Assembly: GCA_021822995.1 (NCBI GenBank)
Contig: JAKAPN010000009.1
Span: 1 to 12,275 of the forward strand
Source of the DNA: an archaeon
Lineage (GTDB): Archaea; Thermoproteota; Nitrososphaeria; Nitrososphaerales; Gagatemarchaeaceae
Length of the DNA: 12,275 bases
Reading direction: 5' to 3'
A model generated the notes under the pieces. It did not search any database. It was not told the DNA's origin and worked only from the letters and a program-made list of their open reading frames with translations. Both the position numbers and the translations under genes were made by a program. Positions 1 through 6,473 of this stretch are shown in pieces (the stretch's first letter is position 1; the number at the start of each line of letters is the position of its first letter).

Positions 1-2
1 TC

Positions 3-263
3 GTAATAGACGACCTCACAGCCTTCAAAGCTCTCACCCGCTTGCTCCTGGTGGAAGAGTACTGCGACAGGTCCCAGACGCTGGGCTTCAAGGTCAGGCT
101 CTTCTCTTTCGAGCCCCATGCGAAGATCAAGCTGGTCCCCCTCAGGCAGATGAAATCCATGCTCGCCCCCGAGGCGATGAAGAAAAGCCGGCTAGGCGGA
201 ATCATGGAAGCGGTCCAGCGCGTCGCTTCAAGGCAGTATAAGAGGGAGGGACCGCCCGCGTAG
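3..263 (+). CDS. C-terminal part of an unidentified protein (5' end outside window)
   Basis: The frame is open from the first complete codon of the window to a TAG at 261-263, so this is the last 86 residues of a gene that begins upstream. The TTG at 42 is an internal codon, not a start: the frame continues to its left and the residues there (VIDDLTAFKALTR) read like normal protein. The tail contains a hydrophobic-aromatic stretch, VRLFSFEPHAKIKLVPL, followed by a basic, probably helical end (KKSRLGG, RQYKRE). I do not recognise the family. It is convergent with the minus-strand ferredoxin gene, with only 5 bases between the two stop codons, so no separate terminator region exists. That it is a real gene is fairly sure; its function is unknown. 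Confidence 0.6.
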   Translation, partial: VIDDLTAFKALTRLLLVEEYCDRSQTLGFKVRLFSFEPHAKIKLVPLRQMKSMLAPEAMKKSRLGGIMEAVQRVASRQYKREGPPA

Positions 264-268
264 CGGCG

Positions 269-634
269 TCAGACCGGGAAAAGCCGTTCGCCAGATTCTG
301 CGTCTTCGAGGATTATCGCCCTATAGGGGCACGACTGGGCCGCCCTGAAGATCTCCTCCGCTTTCGTCGTCTTGTCGTCAAGCATCTCCAGCGGAGCGGG
401 GTCGAACCTGGATTTCTTCTTGCTCCAGTCGAGCCTGAACATCCCTGGGGCGAGCTCCGTGCAGCTGCCGGCGCCCATGCAGAGGTTCCAATCTGTCTTC
501 ACCTTCACCTTCCTCCCCTCGAGAATGGAAGTCGTCCACCAGCCGTCGGGCTCCTTCGACATCTGGCTGAGTTTGTAGATGCTCACGGCCAGGACGGCGC
601 CGCCTATCGCGAACAGCGGAACGGCTAGGTCCAT
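269..634 (-). CDS. Membrane-anchored single-cluster ferredoxin
   Basis: A 121-residue protein, probably a one-electron carrier held at the membrane. Residues 3-20 (LAVPLFAIGGAVLAVSIY) form one transmembrane helix, followed by a short linker and a ferredoxin domain. Visible cluster ligands are C52 and C58 in CMGAGSC, and C102 in SCPYRAI. The position that holds the second cysteine in ordinary [4Fe-4S] ferredoxins is A55, so by family rules a [3Fe-4S] cluster is more likely (inference). The ATG at 634 is chosen because a TATAAAT-like box (minus strand, 658-664) lies 27 bases upstream, and because the longer frame back to 808 only overlaps Nob1 antisense to nothing meaningful and adds low-complexity charged residues. 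It lies 53 bases downstream of nob1 on the same strand but has its own promoter. The redox partner is not visible. An electron donor role to a cytochrome P450 or oxidoreductase is possible but unsupported here. Confidence 0.8.
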   Translation of the reverse strand: MDLAVPLFAIGGAVLAVSIYKLSQMSKEPDGWWTTSILEGRKVKVKTDWNLCMGAGSCTELAPGMFRLDWSKKKSRFDPAPLEMLDDKTTKAEEIFRAAQSCPYRAIILEDAESGERLFPV

Positions 635-657
635 TGGAGGATTGGCTGCCTTTCTGG

Positions 658-664
658 TATAAAT
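658..664 (-). promoter_or_regulatory. TATA box of the ferredoxin gene
   Basis: The minus strand reads ATTTATA, centred 27 bases before the ATG at 634, in the 53-base gap after nob1. This spacing places the transcription start at or next to the ATG, as for a leaderless archaeal mRNA, and decides the start codon of the ferredoxin. Confidence 0.6.
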
Positions 665-687
665 GAGCCCCGGTGCGGTGAGCTGGT

Positions 688-1182
688 TCAGCTGCTCGAG
701 GCTTTTCTTACGAGCTGGGTCCCGCAGACCGGGCAGGTGGTCAGCTTCGGGTTCGTGTACGTCTTGCCGCACCCTCTGCAGTAGATCTTCCAGGTGATGT
801 TCTTCCATTCCCCGCCCTTCATCGTAGTCGACGCCAACGGTATCGACAGGACTTCGGCGACGTTCCGTACGGCGAAGTCGTCTGACACCAGGCTGACCCC
901 CCCTTCTCCGTTCTTCAGGTCAAGGCCGAGGGCAAGGATCGAGATATCAGTAAGCGAGAGCGCCCCTATGTCTCCGGTCTTTGCCGCCGTCCCCTTCACC
1001 CTGTCCACCGAACCAGGGGTCGGCTCGGTAACTTGTACCCTCGAATGGATGAGCGAGGACCCGACGCTGTGGTGCCTCACCTCCTCGAGCACGAGGTAGG
1101 TTGTGAAATATCGGCCGCTACCCTGGTAGGGTATCCCAGCGTAGAACGCCGTGGAGTCGAGGACGTATGCCGGCTCAGACAA
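688..1182 (-). CDS. nob1: rRNA maturation endonuclease Nob1 (PIN domain plus zinc ribbon)
   Basis: Nob1 is the endonuclease that cuts the 3' end of 16S rRNA (D site) during small-subunit maturation. The 164-residue product has the PIN-domain acidic residues in the expected places: D9 in YVLDSTAF, E33/E34 in VLEEV, D79 in SLTDISILALG and D101/D102 in SDDFAVRNVA. A C-terminal zinc ribbon follows with C135, C138, C150 and C153 (CRGCG and CPVCG). Length and domain order match archaeal Nob1. The start is a TTG; a stop codon lies in frame five codons upstream and no better start exists. It is divergent from aIF5A, so two translation-related genes share one 136-base control region. Identification is firm; activity is inferred from intact acidic residues. 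Confidence 0.92.
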   Translation of the reverse strand: MSEPAYVLDSTAFYAGIPYQGSGRYFTTYLVLEEVRHHSVGSSLIHSRVQVTEPTPGSVDRVKGTAAKTGDIGALSLTDISILALGLDLKNGEGGVSLVSDDFAVRNVAEVLSIPLASTTMKGGEWKNITWKIYCRGCGKTYTNPKLTTCPVCGTQLVRKASSS

Positions 1183-1197
1183 TTGAGGATGCCTTCA

Positions 1198-1210
1198 ATG
1201 AATCATTCAT
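1198..1210. repeat. 13-base perfect palindrome before nob1
   Basis: ATGAAT-C-ATTCAT reads the same on both strands around a central C. It lies 16 bases upstream of the nob1 start and inside the predicted nob1 leader. It may be a binding site for a dimeric regulator; a short AT-rich palindrome of this size can also occur by chance. Confidence 0.3.
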
Positions 1211-1244
1211 GCCTTGCCGAAGAATCGGATGACAGTCGCAGTGC

Positions 1245-1252
1245 CATTTATC
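1245..1252 (-). promoter_or_regulatory. nob1: Possible TATA box of nob1
   Basis: The minus strand reads GGATAAAT in the divergent region. It is the best TATA-like match upstream of nob1, but its distance from the TTG (about 65 bases) implies a leader of roughly 35-40 bases, unlike most genes here. No good box is found at leaderless distance. Confidence 0.35.
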
Positions 1253-1279
1253 CGGACAGGACTGTCAGTCGATGAGACG

Positions 1280-1287
1280 TTTATTTA
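1280..1287 (+). promoter_or_regulatory. eif5A: TATA box of aIF5A
   Basis: TTTATTTA centred about 35 bases before the TTG start predicts a very short leader of under ten bases. A second, weaker TTTATC at 1312-1317 sits too close to this start but would fit an alternative GTG at 1346. Confidence 0.55.
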
Positions 1288-1318
1288 GCTTGTTCGGCGA
1301 GGCACACCCCGTTTATCA

Positions 1319-1729
1319 TTGAGCAGACCCGCCGAGCTTGGAAGCGTGAAGGAAGGGAGCTACATCATCATCGACGGAGAACCGTGCAGGGTCGTAAGCC
1401 GCGAACACTTCAAGCCTGGCAAGCACGGAAGCGCGAAGGTCAGGCTAGTCGCCATCTCGCTTTTCACGGGCTCGAAGAAGAGCTATGTCGCTCCGGCCGA
1501 GTCTAGGGTCGACATACCCATGATAGACAAGCGGTCCGGACAAGTCACATCGATCATGGACAACATGATTCAGATCATGGACCTCGCGACCTTCGAAGTT
1601 CTCGAGACCGCGAAGCCCAGCGCGGAAGAAATGGCAGAGCTGAGCGGCAATCTGGCCCCCGGTGCAGAAGTGGAGTACTGGGCCATGATGGGTCGCAACA
1701 GGATAATGCGAGTCAAAGGCGGAAGCTAG
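1319..1729 (+). CDS. eif5A: Translation factor aIF5A (hypusine-containing)
   Basis: aIF5A binds the ribosome and relieves stalling, for example at proline-rich stretches; it needs a lysine converted to deoxyhypusine or hypusine. The 136-residue product shows the diagnostic loop FKPGKHGSAK, with K35 as the modified lysine, inside the N-terminal SH3-like domain (about residues 1-70), then an OB-fold domain (VDIPMIDKRSGQVTSIMDNMIQIMDLATFE and VEYWAMMGRNRIMRV). Length is normal for archaea. The TTG start gives MSRPAELGSVKEGSYI, which matches the usual family N-terminus; the internal GTG at 1346 would remove the first strand. It is divergent from nob1. Deoxyhypusine synthase is not in the window. 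Identification is firm. Confidence 0.95.
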   Translation: MSRPAELGSVKEGSYIIIDGEPCRVVSREHFKPGKHGSAKVRLVAISLFTGSKKSYVAPAESRVDIPMIDKRSGQVTSIMDNMIQIMDLATFEVLETAKPSAEEMAELSGNLAPGAEVEYWAMMGRNRIMRVKGGS

Positions 1730-1765
1730 TCGCCTAGTACGTTGCACCAGCGTTCAAAATCGTAG

Positions 1766-1772
1766 GTTTAAC
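1766..1772 (+). promoter_or_regulatory. Possible TATA box of the secreted-protein gene
   Basis: GTTTAAC lies 30 bases before the ATG at 1799. It fits leaderless initiation at that ATG rather than at the GTG (1790) or TTG (1796) just upstream. The match to a TATA consensus is moderate. Confidence 0.4.
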
Positions 1773-1798
1773 CCAAAAGCGGCCTTCTTGTGCCTTTG

Positions 1799-2767
1799 AT
1801 GAAGAAAACAGCGAAAAGCATCGTTCCACTCACCGCGCTCGCAATCGTCCTCCTTTCGCTTGCGCCCACGGTCGTCGCTTCGACGCTCACCGTGAACCTG
1901 AACCCGACGACGAGGCTTGCCAAAGTCGACAGCGTCAGCACGACGACGATCGTGTTCACCTATCCGGCAGGCTCCAGCGCCTCGAAATACCTCGAGAACG
2001 TAAGCTCGTCGGTCAACCTGAACTCGACATTCACAGGAGGGTCCAGCGGTGCGATGGAGCTGCAGAATACATTCGACAGTGACGAGAGCCACGTCTCGGT
2101 GAATAACATGACCGTGGCCCTCCACTACACCGCCACCGGCAACGCCACAGAGTTGGTAATCGACAAGGTCACCAACGTCACAGCGTGGGTGTCCGGAGTC
2201 TTCAGCGTGGTCAACGGGTCCGTAGTAGCCAACATGAGATGGCGGTCCTTTGTCGTCCGGGGAGCGATGGACCTGAACATGGGAGACCATATGATGGACA
2301 TCAACATGGTCGGGTCGACCGTTCAGAGCTCGCTAGCTTCGAGCGGTACGGCGGCAAGCTTCCTCCTGGACTACTTCGGCGGTAGAAGCATCTGGAACCA
2401 GCCCACGCTCAACTTCACTCAGCTAGATACGCCGCTGAGCACATGGACCAGGAACTACGACGCCGGGTCTAACACGACAACCTTCACCAAGACCATCGCG
2501 GGTACCTCCCGGTTCGCTTCTTCCATTGACTTCAACGGACAGAACTACTCGCTCACTGTCGTCTCTGACCCGACCGGCGTGGTAGCCGTGCAGGGATACG
2601 CGAGCCCTCAGGGCGACCTGCTCGTCATGACTCCGCCTCCCGCCTCTTCGGCGGGCTATGTGGAGCTGGGAGCAGTCGTCGTACTGGCGGCGGCCGCGGG
2701 GTACTTCGCCTTCAGGTCCCGGTCAAAGCAGAAAGCGGCGCGGCAAAACACCACACTCCCGGTCTGA
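1799..2767 (+). CDS. Secreted, membrane-anchored glycoprotein-like protein of unknown function
   Basis: I do not recognise a family. The product (322 residues) begins MKKTAKSIVPLTALAIVLLS, a basic start and hydrophobic core typical of a Sec signal peptide, with likely cleavage near residues 27-29. The middle is rich in Ser, Thr, Asn and Val with a beta-strand pattern. About nine N-x-S/T sequons lie outside (for example NVS, NST, NMT, NAT, NVT, NGS, NFT, NTT, NYS), suggesting archaeal N-glycosylation. There are no cysteines in the mature part. Near the C-terminus a small-residue hydrophobic helix (GYVELGAVVVLAAAAGYFAF) is followed by a basic tail (RSRSKQK), predicting a type I anchor with the bulk outside. 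The ATG at 1799 is preferred over GTG 1790 because of the signal-peptide form and TATA spacing. A cell-surface or substrate-binding role is possible but is a guess. Confidence 0.75.
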   Translation: MKKTAKSIVPLTALAIVLLSLAPTVVASTLTVNLNPTTRLAKVDSVSTTTIVFTYPAGSSASKYLENVSSSVNLNSTFTGGSSGAMELQNTFDSDESHVSVNNMTVALHYTATGNATELVIDKVTNVTAWVSGVFSVVNGSVVANMRWRSFVVRGAMDLNMGDHMMDINMVGSTVQSSLASSGTAASFLLDYFGGRSIWNQPTLNFTQLDTPLSTWTRNYDAGSNTTTFTKTIAGTSRFASSIDFNGQNYSLTVVSDPTGVVAVQGYASPQGDLLVMTPPPASSAGYVELGAVVVLAAAAGYFAFRSRSKQKAARQNTTLPV

Positions 2768-2769
2768 AT

Positions 2770-2790
2770 GGAGGGCCACGGCGGCTCTCC
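2770..2790 (+). terminator. Hairpin after the secreted-protein gene, possible terminator
   Basis: GGAGGGCC (2770-2777) and GGCTCTCC (2783-2790) pair at seven of eight positions around a five-base loop, starting two bases after the stop codon. A pyrimidine-rich, partly T-rich stretch follows (to about 2806). Archaeal termination usually depends on T-runs, so this may be a 3'-end stabilising stem instead. The rest of the gap up to 2993 holds no gene that I can support. Confidence 0.35.
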
Positions 2791-2993
2791 GTTCCACCTA
2801 TTTTCCAGCGTACGTCAGCTCAATGCCTGATTGCGGTGCTGGGCGACAGTAGAGCCACTCCCTGAAACCCAATGCGCCTTCGCGTTCCATCGGGCAAAGC
2901 GGCCTTTGGCTGAAGAAGCGCTCTATCGATGGTTTGGCTCTTCATCGAGTGTCTCAGACGGCTCTTCCCGAAACCCCTTCATCTAGAGCAGCC

Positions 2994-3009
2994 GAAACGC
3001 TATCGTTTC
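2994..3009. promoter_or_regulatory. Inverted repeat upstream of the htrA promoter, putative operator
   Basis: GAAACG-CTAT-CGTTTC is a perfect 6-base inverted repeat with a 4-base spacer. It ends three bases before the TATA-like box at 3013-3017, overlapping the place of the TFB recognition element. A dimeric regulator bound here would interfere with, or recruit, TBP/TFB. Stress control of an HtrA protease would make sense but the regulator is unknown. Confidence 0.45.
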
Positions 3010-3011
3010 AG

Positions 3012-3018
3012 AATATAG
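3012..3018 (+). promoter_or_regulatory. htrA: TATA box of the htrA-type gene
   Basis: AATATAG is centred 27 bases before the GTG at 3042. This supports a leaderless start there rather than the TTG at 2934, which would put the promoter inside the coding region. Confidence 0.5.
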
Positions 3019-3041
3019 GTTTTTGTGCATCCGGACTCGCG

Positions 3042-4253
3042 GTGCCAAGGAAGTTGCAGACCAGCAGAAGGCAAGGGGCGCCCTACTTTGGGATTCTCGT
3101 CATCGCCGTCGCGGTGACTTTCTTGCTCACGTTCGCGTTCGTTTCCGAGTCGACCGCCGGCAGGGCAGCGTCCAGTCAGGCCCTGATCGATTCCCTGCAG
3201 ACGCAGAACGCCCAGCTCCAGTCGCAGATTGCGGCCTTGTCCCAGCCTACGAACGGCACGATTATGGGGCTGGACAGCGTAAAGATCTATCAGGCAGATT
3301 CTGCCGGAATTGTGACGGTTCAGGGGACAGAGTCGAGTGGGCTGGCGAACTCGACGATCCTCGGCTCTGGGTTCGTCGTGAACTTCTCCGGTGCGTACTA
3401 TATCGTGACGAACTACCATGTCGTGGCGGGAGTCAGCGGCATAACGGTGACTTTCCAGGACGGAGATGCGTACCCTGCAACTACGATTGGCAGCGACGGG
3501 TACAGCGATCTCGCTGTACTGAAAGTCAACGCTCCGGCATACGAGTTCCATCCTCTGCAAGTCGTTAGCTCTGCTCTGCTCGGTGTAGGGCAGCCGGTAG
3601 CGGCCATAGGGAACCCCTTCGGACTCTCCGGGTCTATGACGATAGGGATTGTGAGCCAGCTTGGGAGGACCATCTCTGAGACCCTGGCGGGCAACTACGC
3701 GATAGCAGATGTGATTCAGTTCAGCGCCGCGATAAACCCGGGGAACTCGGGAGGGCCCCTGCTCAATGCCAACGGCGCGGTAGTGGGCATCGCGACCGCC
3801 ACAGAAGTCAGCTCCCAAGGCGTGGGCTTCGCCATCCCTTCAGATGCCATCCTCCAAGAGCTGCCGTCCCTGATAACCACGGGGAGCTTCGACCTTCACC
3901 CGTTGATGGGGATTTCATCGGTGGACATGAACTACCAGCTGGCCCAGTTGCAGGGGACCAACGTCACTTATGGTGCCCTCATTGAAAACGTCACCAGCGG
4001 CGGACCGGCGGCTCAAGCGGGGCTCAGAGGAGGGACGCAGCAAGCGACCGTCGATGGGACCAGTTACCTGATAGGAGGCGACATAATTGTCGCGGTCAAC
4101 GGCACGAAGATAATCAACACCGACGCGCTTTCTTCTTACCTCGCAGAGCACGCGCTAGCCGGCCAGACGATATCGGTCAAGATAATCAGAGGCGGTCAGG
4201 CGATGACCATCGACCTGGTGCTGGGCACCAGGCCTCCTGCTCCTTCCGCCTAG
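3042..4253 (+). CDS. htrA: HtrA/Deg-family serine protease with PDZ domain, membrane-anchored
   Basis: This is a surface quality-control protease of the trypsin-like S1C (HtrA/DegP) family. With the GTG start it has 403 residues: a basic N-terminus, one transmembrane helix (about 15-34), a Gln/Leu/Ala-rich probable coiled coil (about 42-68), the protease domain (about 75-275) and a single PDZ domain (about 285-395). The catalytic triad is intact: H126 in TNYHVV, D156 in YSDLAVL and S236 in NPGNSGGPL. The helix orientation puts the protease outside. The open frame extends left to a TTG at 2934, but those 36 residues are not membrane- or signal-like and the TATA box lies within them. An inverted repeat just upstream of the promoter suggests regulated expression. 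Its stop codon overlaps that of dph6 on the other strand. Following a secreted protein gene on the same strand, it could act on envelope proteins (inference). Confidence 0.92.
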   Translation: MPRKLQTSRRQGAPYFGILVIAVAVTFLLTFAFVSESTAGRAASSQALIDSLQTQNAQLQSQIAALSQPTNGTIMGLDSVKIYQADSAGIVTVQGTESSGLANSTILGSGFVVNFSGAYYIVTNYHVVAGVSGITVTFQDGDAYPATTIGSDGYSDLAVLKVNAPAYEFHPLQVVSSALLGVGQPVAAIGNPFGLSGSMTIGIVSQLGRTISETLAGNYAIADVIQFSAAINPGNSGGPLLNANGAVVGIATATEVSSQGVGFAIPSDAILQELPSLITTGSFDLHPLMGISSVDMNYQLAQLQGTNVTYGALIENVTSGGPAAQAGLRGGTQQATVDGTSYLIGGDIIVAVNGTKIINTDALSSYLAEHALAGQTISVKIIRGGQAMTIDLVLGTRPPAPSA

Positions 4254-4933
4254 GTTCTGGCCGCGAGCACCGCGTCAGAGATTTCGAGATAACCCGAGTC
4301 GCCGCTCCAGTGTTTCGTCGCTGCGCGCACTTCGACTCTCCGCGAGAAGAGGGGGGCGTCAAGAACGAAAGTCTCCCCTTCGCCTCCTTCGAGGCCTACG
4401 TGGAACCTATACTTCTTGCCGAGCGCCACCAACTCGTCTATGCTCTCCGAGTCCAATACTCTCCCCAGCCAGCTCTCGTCCAAGCCGAGCGCAGACACGC
4501 TCACCACCATTATGGAGAACCCATCGGCTACGAGAGTGCGAAGATGGGCCTCCGGGTCGATACCCCAAAGCGGCGAGACGCATTCGAGGCCCAGGTCGCC
4601 GCAGATCCTCTCCACCCTGGTCTTTTGATAGACGCTCGCGAGCGCCCCGGTGTAGACGCCCTCCAGGCGGTACTTCGACTTCGCCTCTTCGATGGCACTT
4701 CGGAGGTCGTTCAGCTCCTCTTCCTTCACCCCCTCCGTGGTCGCGGTAAGTTGTGGCATCCCCATGGCCTCCGCTTGCAGGCGGGTCCACCTCAGATTGG
4801 GGAAGTGGAACATGAAAGACATCTCTGACTTCGGGAAGAGCGTGATCAGACAGACGAAGTCCTCGCGCTTCGAGGCCTGCCAGGCGGCGTAGGTCGAGTC
4901 CTTTCCCCCCGAGAACAGCGCTGCTACCCTCAA
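4250..4933 (-). CDS. dph6: Diphthine-ammonia ligase Dph6 (ATP-pyrophosphatase family)
   Basis: Dph6 catalyses the last step of diphthamide synthesis on elongation factor 2, amidating diphthine with ammonia and ATP. The protein has the PP-loop SGGKDS at residues 8-13 and the blocks typical of this family: TGALASVYQKTRVERICGDL, the PLWG segment, VSALGLDESWLGR and GGEGETFVLDAPLF. I chose the TTG at 4933, giving 228 residues, because it starts MRVAALFSGGKDS as family members usually do and a weak TATA-like CATATC lies about 26 bases upstream. An in-frame ATG at 4978 would add 15 residues (MPRRFSISRQGARDC) that do not look conserved; it cannot be excluded. The gene ends in a CTAG shared with the htrA stop codon. 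Family assignment is firm; the start is uncertain. Confidence 0.88.
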   Translation of the reverse strand: MRVAALFSGGKDSTYAAWQASKREDFVCLITLFPKSEMSFMFHFPNLRWTRLQAEAMGMPQLTATTEGVKEEELNDLRSAIEEAKSKYRLEGVYTGALASVYQKTRVERICGDLGLECVSPLWGIDPEAHLRTLVADGFSIMVVSVSALGLDESWLGRVLDSESIDELVALGKKYRFHVGLEGGEGETFVLDAPLFSRRVEVRAATKHWSGDSGYLEISDAVLAART

Positions 4934-4955
4934 GCAGTCCCTCGCGCCCTGCCGG

Positions 4956-4962
4956 GATATGG
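4956..4962 (-). promoter_or_regulatory. dph6: Weak TATA-like box of dph6
   Basis: The minus strand reads CCATATC about 26 bases before the TTG at 4933. The match is poor, but no comparable box precedes the alternative ATG at 4978. Confidence 0.25.
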
Positions 4963-5108
4963 AGAAGCGCCTTGGCATTTGGAGCCGCCAAAGACCCCGC
5001 CTTCGTCCTGCCTGATCCAGTGTCGGTGGACGAGCGCCTTTCGATGCCCATCATCCCACCTCAAGTCCATAAGGCAGGGGCAGGGTTCGCCTAAAAACAG
5101 TCCGAACC

Positions 5109-5117
5109 CTATTAAAG
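5109..5117 (+). promoter_or_regulatory. srp54: TATA box of the srp54 operon
   Basis: CTATTAAAG is centred about 37 bases before the ATG at 5150, predicting a leader of about ten bases. It probably drives srp54, pus10, rpl21e and rpo4 together. Confidence 0.55.
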
Positions 5118-5149
5118 AAGCGCAGGCCCGGCCGTCCAAGACTCGTCTC

Positions 5150-6472
5150 ATGTTAGACTCGCTTCGCGAGGGCCTACAGTCTGCGGTCAAGCGTCTCGTC
5201 GGCTCGAACGTCGTAGACGAAAAGAGCATCAAGGAGTTCGTCAGGGACCTGCAGCGCGCCCTCATCCAGTCCGACGTCAACGTCAGGATAGCCCTGGAAG
5301 TCACAGACAGAGTTCAGAAGCGCGCCCTCGAGGAAAAGGCCCCCCCTGGGGTGACCAAGAAGGACCAAGTCGTTTCGATACTCTATGAAGAGCTCGCCAG
5401 ACTCCTTGGAGGAGAGGGAGGTCTGCAGCTGAGCAAGGACAAGACCAACGTGATAGTCATGCTGGGAGTCCAGGGCTCTGGTAAGACCACCACCACGGGA
5501 AAGCTGGCCAGGCTCTATTCGAAGCGCGGGTTCAAAGTGGGGGTGGTAGCAGCCGACACCTTCAGGCCCGGAGCCGTGGCCCAGTTGAAGACGCTCGCCG
5601 CCGCTTCGGGGGTGGAAGTCTACAGCGATGAGAAAGAGAAGGACGCGGTGAAGGTCGCGAAAGAAGGCAGGAAGCGGTTCGAGGGGACGAAGAATCTCAT
5701 CATCGTAGACACCGCGGGGAGGCACAAGGAAGAGAAGGGGCTTCTTCAGGAGATGAAGGAAGTGGTAGGCGGGGTCAAGCCAGACGCGACGGTCCTCGTC
5801 ATAGACGGCACGATAGGGCAGCAGTGCTACAACCAGGCGCTGGCGTTCCACCAGGCTGCGCCGGTAGGCGGGATAGTAGTCACCAAGCTCGACGGAGCGG
5901 CCAAGGGGGGCGGAGCCCTTGCAGCGTCGGCCGCCACGGGAGCGAAGATCTTCTTCGTCGGGACGGGCGAAAGGATAGACGACCTCGAGGAGTTCGCGCC
6001 GACCAGGTTCGTCGGGCGGCTGCTCGGGATGGGGGACCTGAAGGCGCTCATGGACATGGTGAAGGACGCCGAGGTCGTGGTAGACGAGAAGATGACGCAG
6101 CGGGTCATGTCGGGAAAGATGACGATGAATGACCTCCTGGTCCAGTTCGAGCAGATGAAGAAGTTCGGCTCGCTGAAAAAAGTCATGGAACGGATACCCG
6201 GGTTCTCGGGACAGTTGGACTCCAAGGAGCTCGACAAAGCAGAGGACAGGGTCAAGGTGTACAAGTCGATCATCCAGTCGATGACCGGGGACGAGAAGAG
6301 CAACCCCGAAACCATCAACGCCAGCAGGCTAAGACGGATCGCGAGGGGGTCTGGCCGAAGCGAGAAGGACGTGAGGGAGCTCCTTGCCCGATACAAGCAG
6401 ATGAAGACCCTCGTCAAGACAAGCAAGGGACGCGAGCTCCGTCAGATGATGCGGCGCATGGGTGAAGGGTAG
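5150..6472 (+). CDS. srp54: Signal recognition particle GTPase SRP54
   Basis: SRP54 binds signal sequences and SRP RNA and docks ribosomes to FtsY at the membrane. The 440-residue product has the N domain (about 1-90), the G domain with P-loop GVQGSGKT (106-113), DTFRPGA, DTAGR (187-191), TKLDG (245-249) and GTGE, and a methionine-rich M domain (about 300-440) with the RNA-binding stretch around SRLRRIARGSGRSEKDVRELL. Length is typical. The frame is open left to 4979, but the ATG at 5150 gives the normal MLDSLREGLQSAVKRL start and lies just behind the promoter; the extra 57 residues are proline-rich and not protein-like for this family. First gene of a tightly packed operon; its 3' end contains the ribosome-binding site for pus10. 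Confidence 0.96.
   Translation: MLDSLREGLQSAVKRLVGSNVVDEKSIKEFVRDLQRALIQSDVNVRIALEVTDRVQKRALEEKAPPGVTKKDQVVSILYEELARLLGGEGGLQLSKDKTNVIVMLGVQGSGKTTTTGKLARLYSKRGFKVGVVAADTFRPGAVAQLKTLAAASGVEVYSDEKEKDAVKVAKEGRKRFEGTKNLIIVDTAGRHKEEKGLLQEMKEVVGGVKPDATVLVIDGTIGQQCYNQALAFHQAAPVGGIVVTKLDGAAKGGGALAASAATGAKIFFVGTGERIDDLEEFAPTRFVGRLLGMGDLKALMDMVKDAEVVVDEKMTQRVMSGKMTMNDLLVQFEQMKKFGSLKKVMERIPGFSGQLDSKELDKAEDRVKVYKSIIQSMTGDEKSNPETINASRLRRIARGSGRSEKDVRELLARYKQMKTLVKTSKGRELRQMMRRMGEG
6461..6465 (+). promoter_or_regulatory. pus10: Shine-Dalgarno site of pus10
   Basis: GGTGA, complementary to the archaeal 16S rRNA 3' end, lies inside the last codons of srp54 and 8 bases before the ATG at 6474. It favours ATG 6474 over the GTG at 6462, which begins within the site itself. 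Confidence 0.6.
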
Positions 6473-6473
6473 A

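Noticed and set aside
1754..2290. Minus-strand open frame of 178 codons opposite the secreted protein
   Set aside because: The product is His/Arg/Asp-rich shadow sequence, while the plus strand has a signal peptide, sequons and an anchor helix.
2934..3041. 36-residue N-terminal extension of the HtrA-type protease
   Set aside because: It contains the inverted repeat and TATA box and lacks signal or membrane character; the GTG at 3042 fits leaderless spacing.
3000..3818. Minus-strand open frame of 272 codons inside htrA
   Set aside because: It is antisense to the catalytic domain of a clear HtrA protease and its product is Arg-rich without recognisable motifs; a shadow of GC-rich codon use.
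4979..5149. 57-residue N-terminal extension of SRP54
   Set aside because: The TATA box lies inside it and the family start is at the ATG at 5150.
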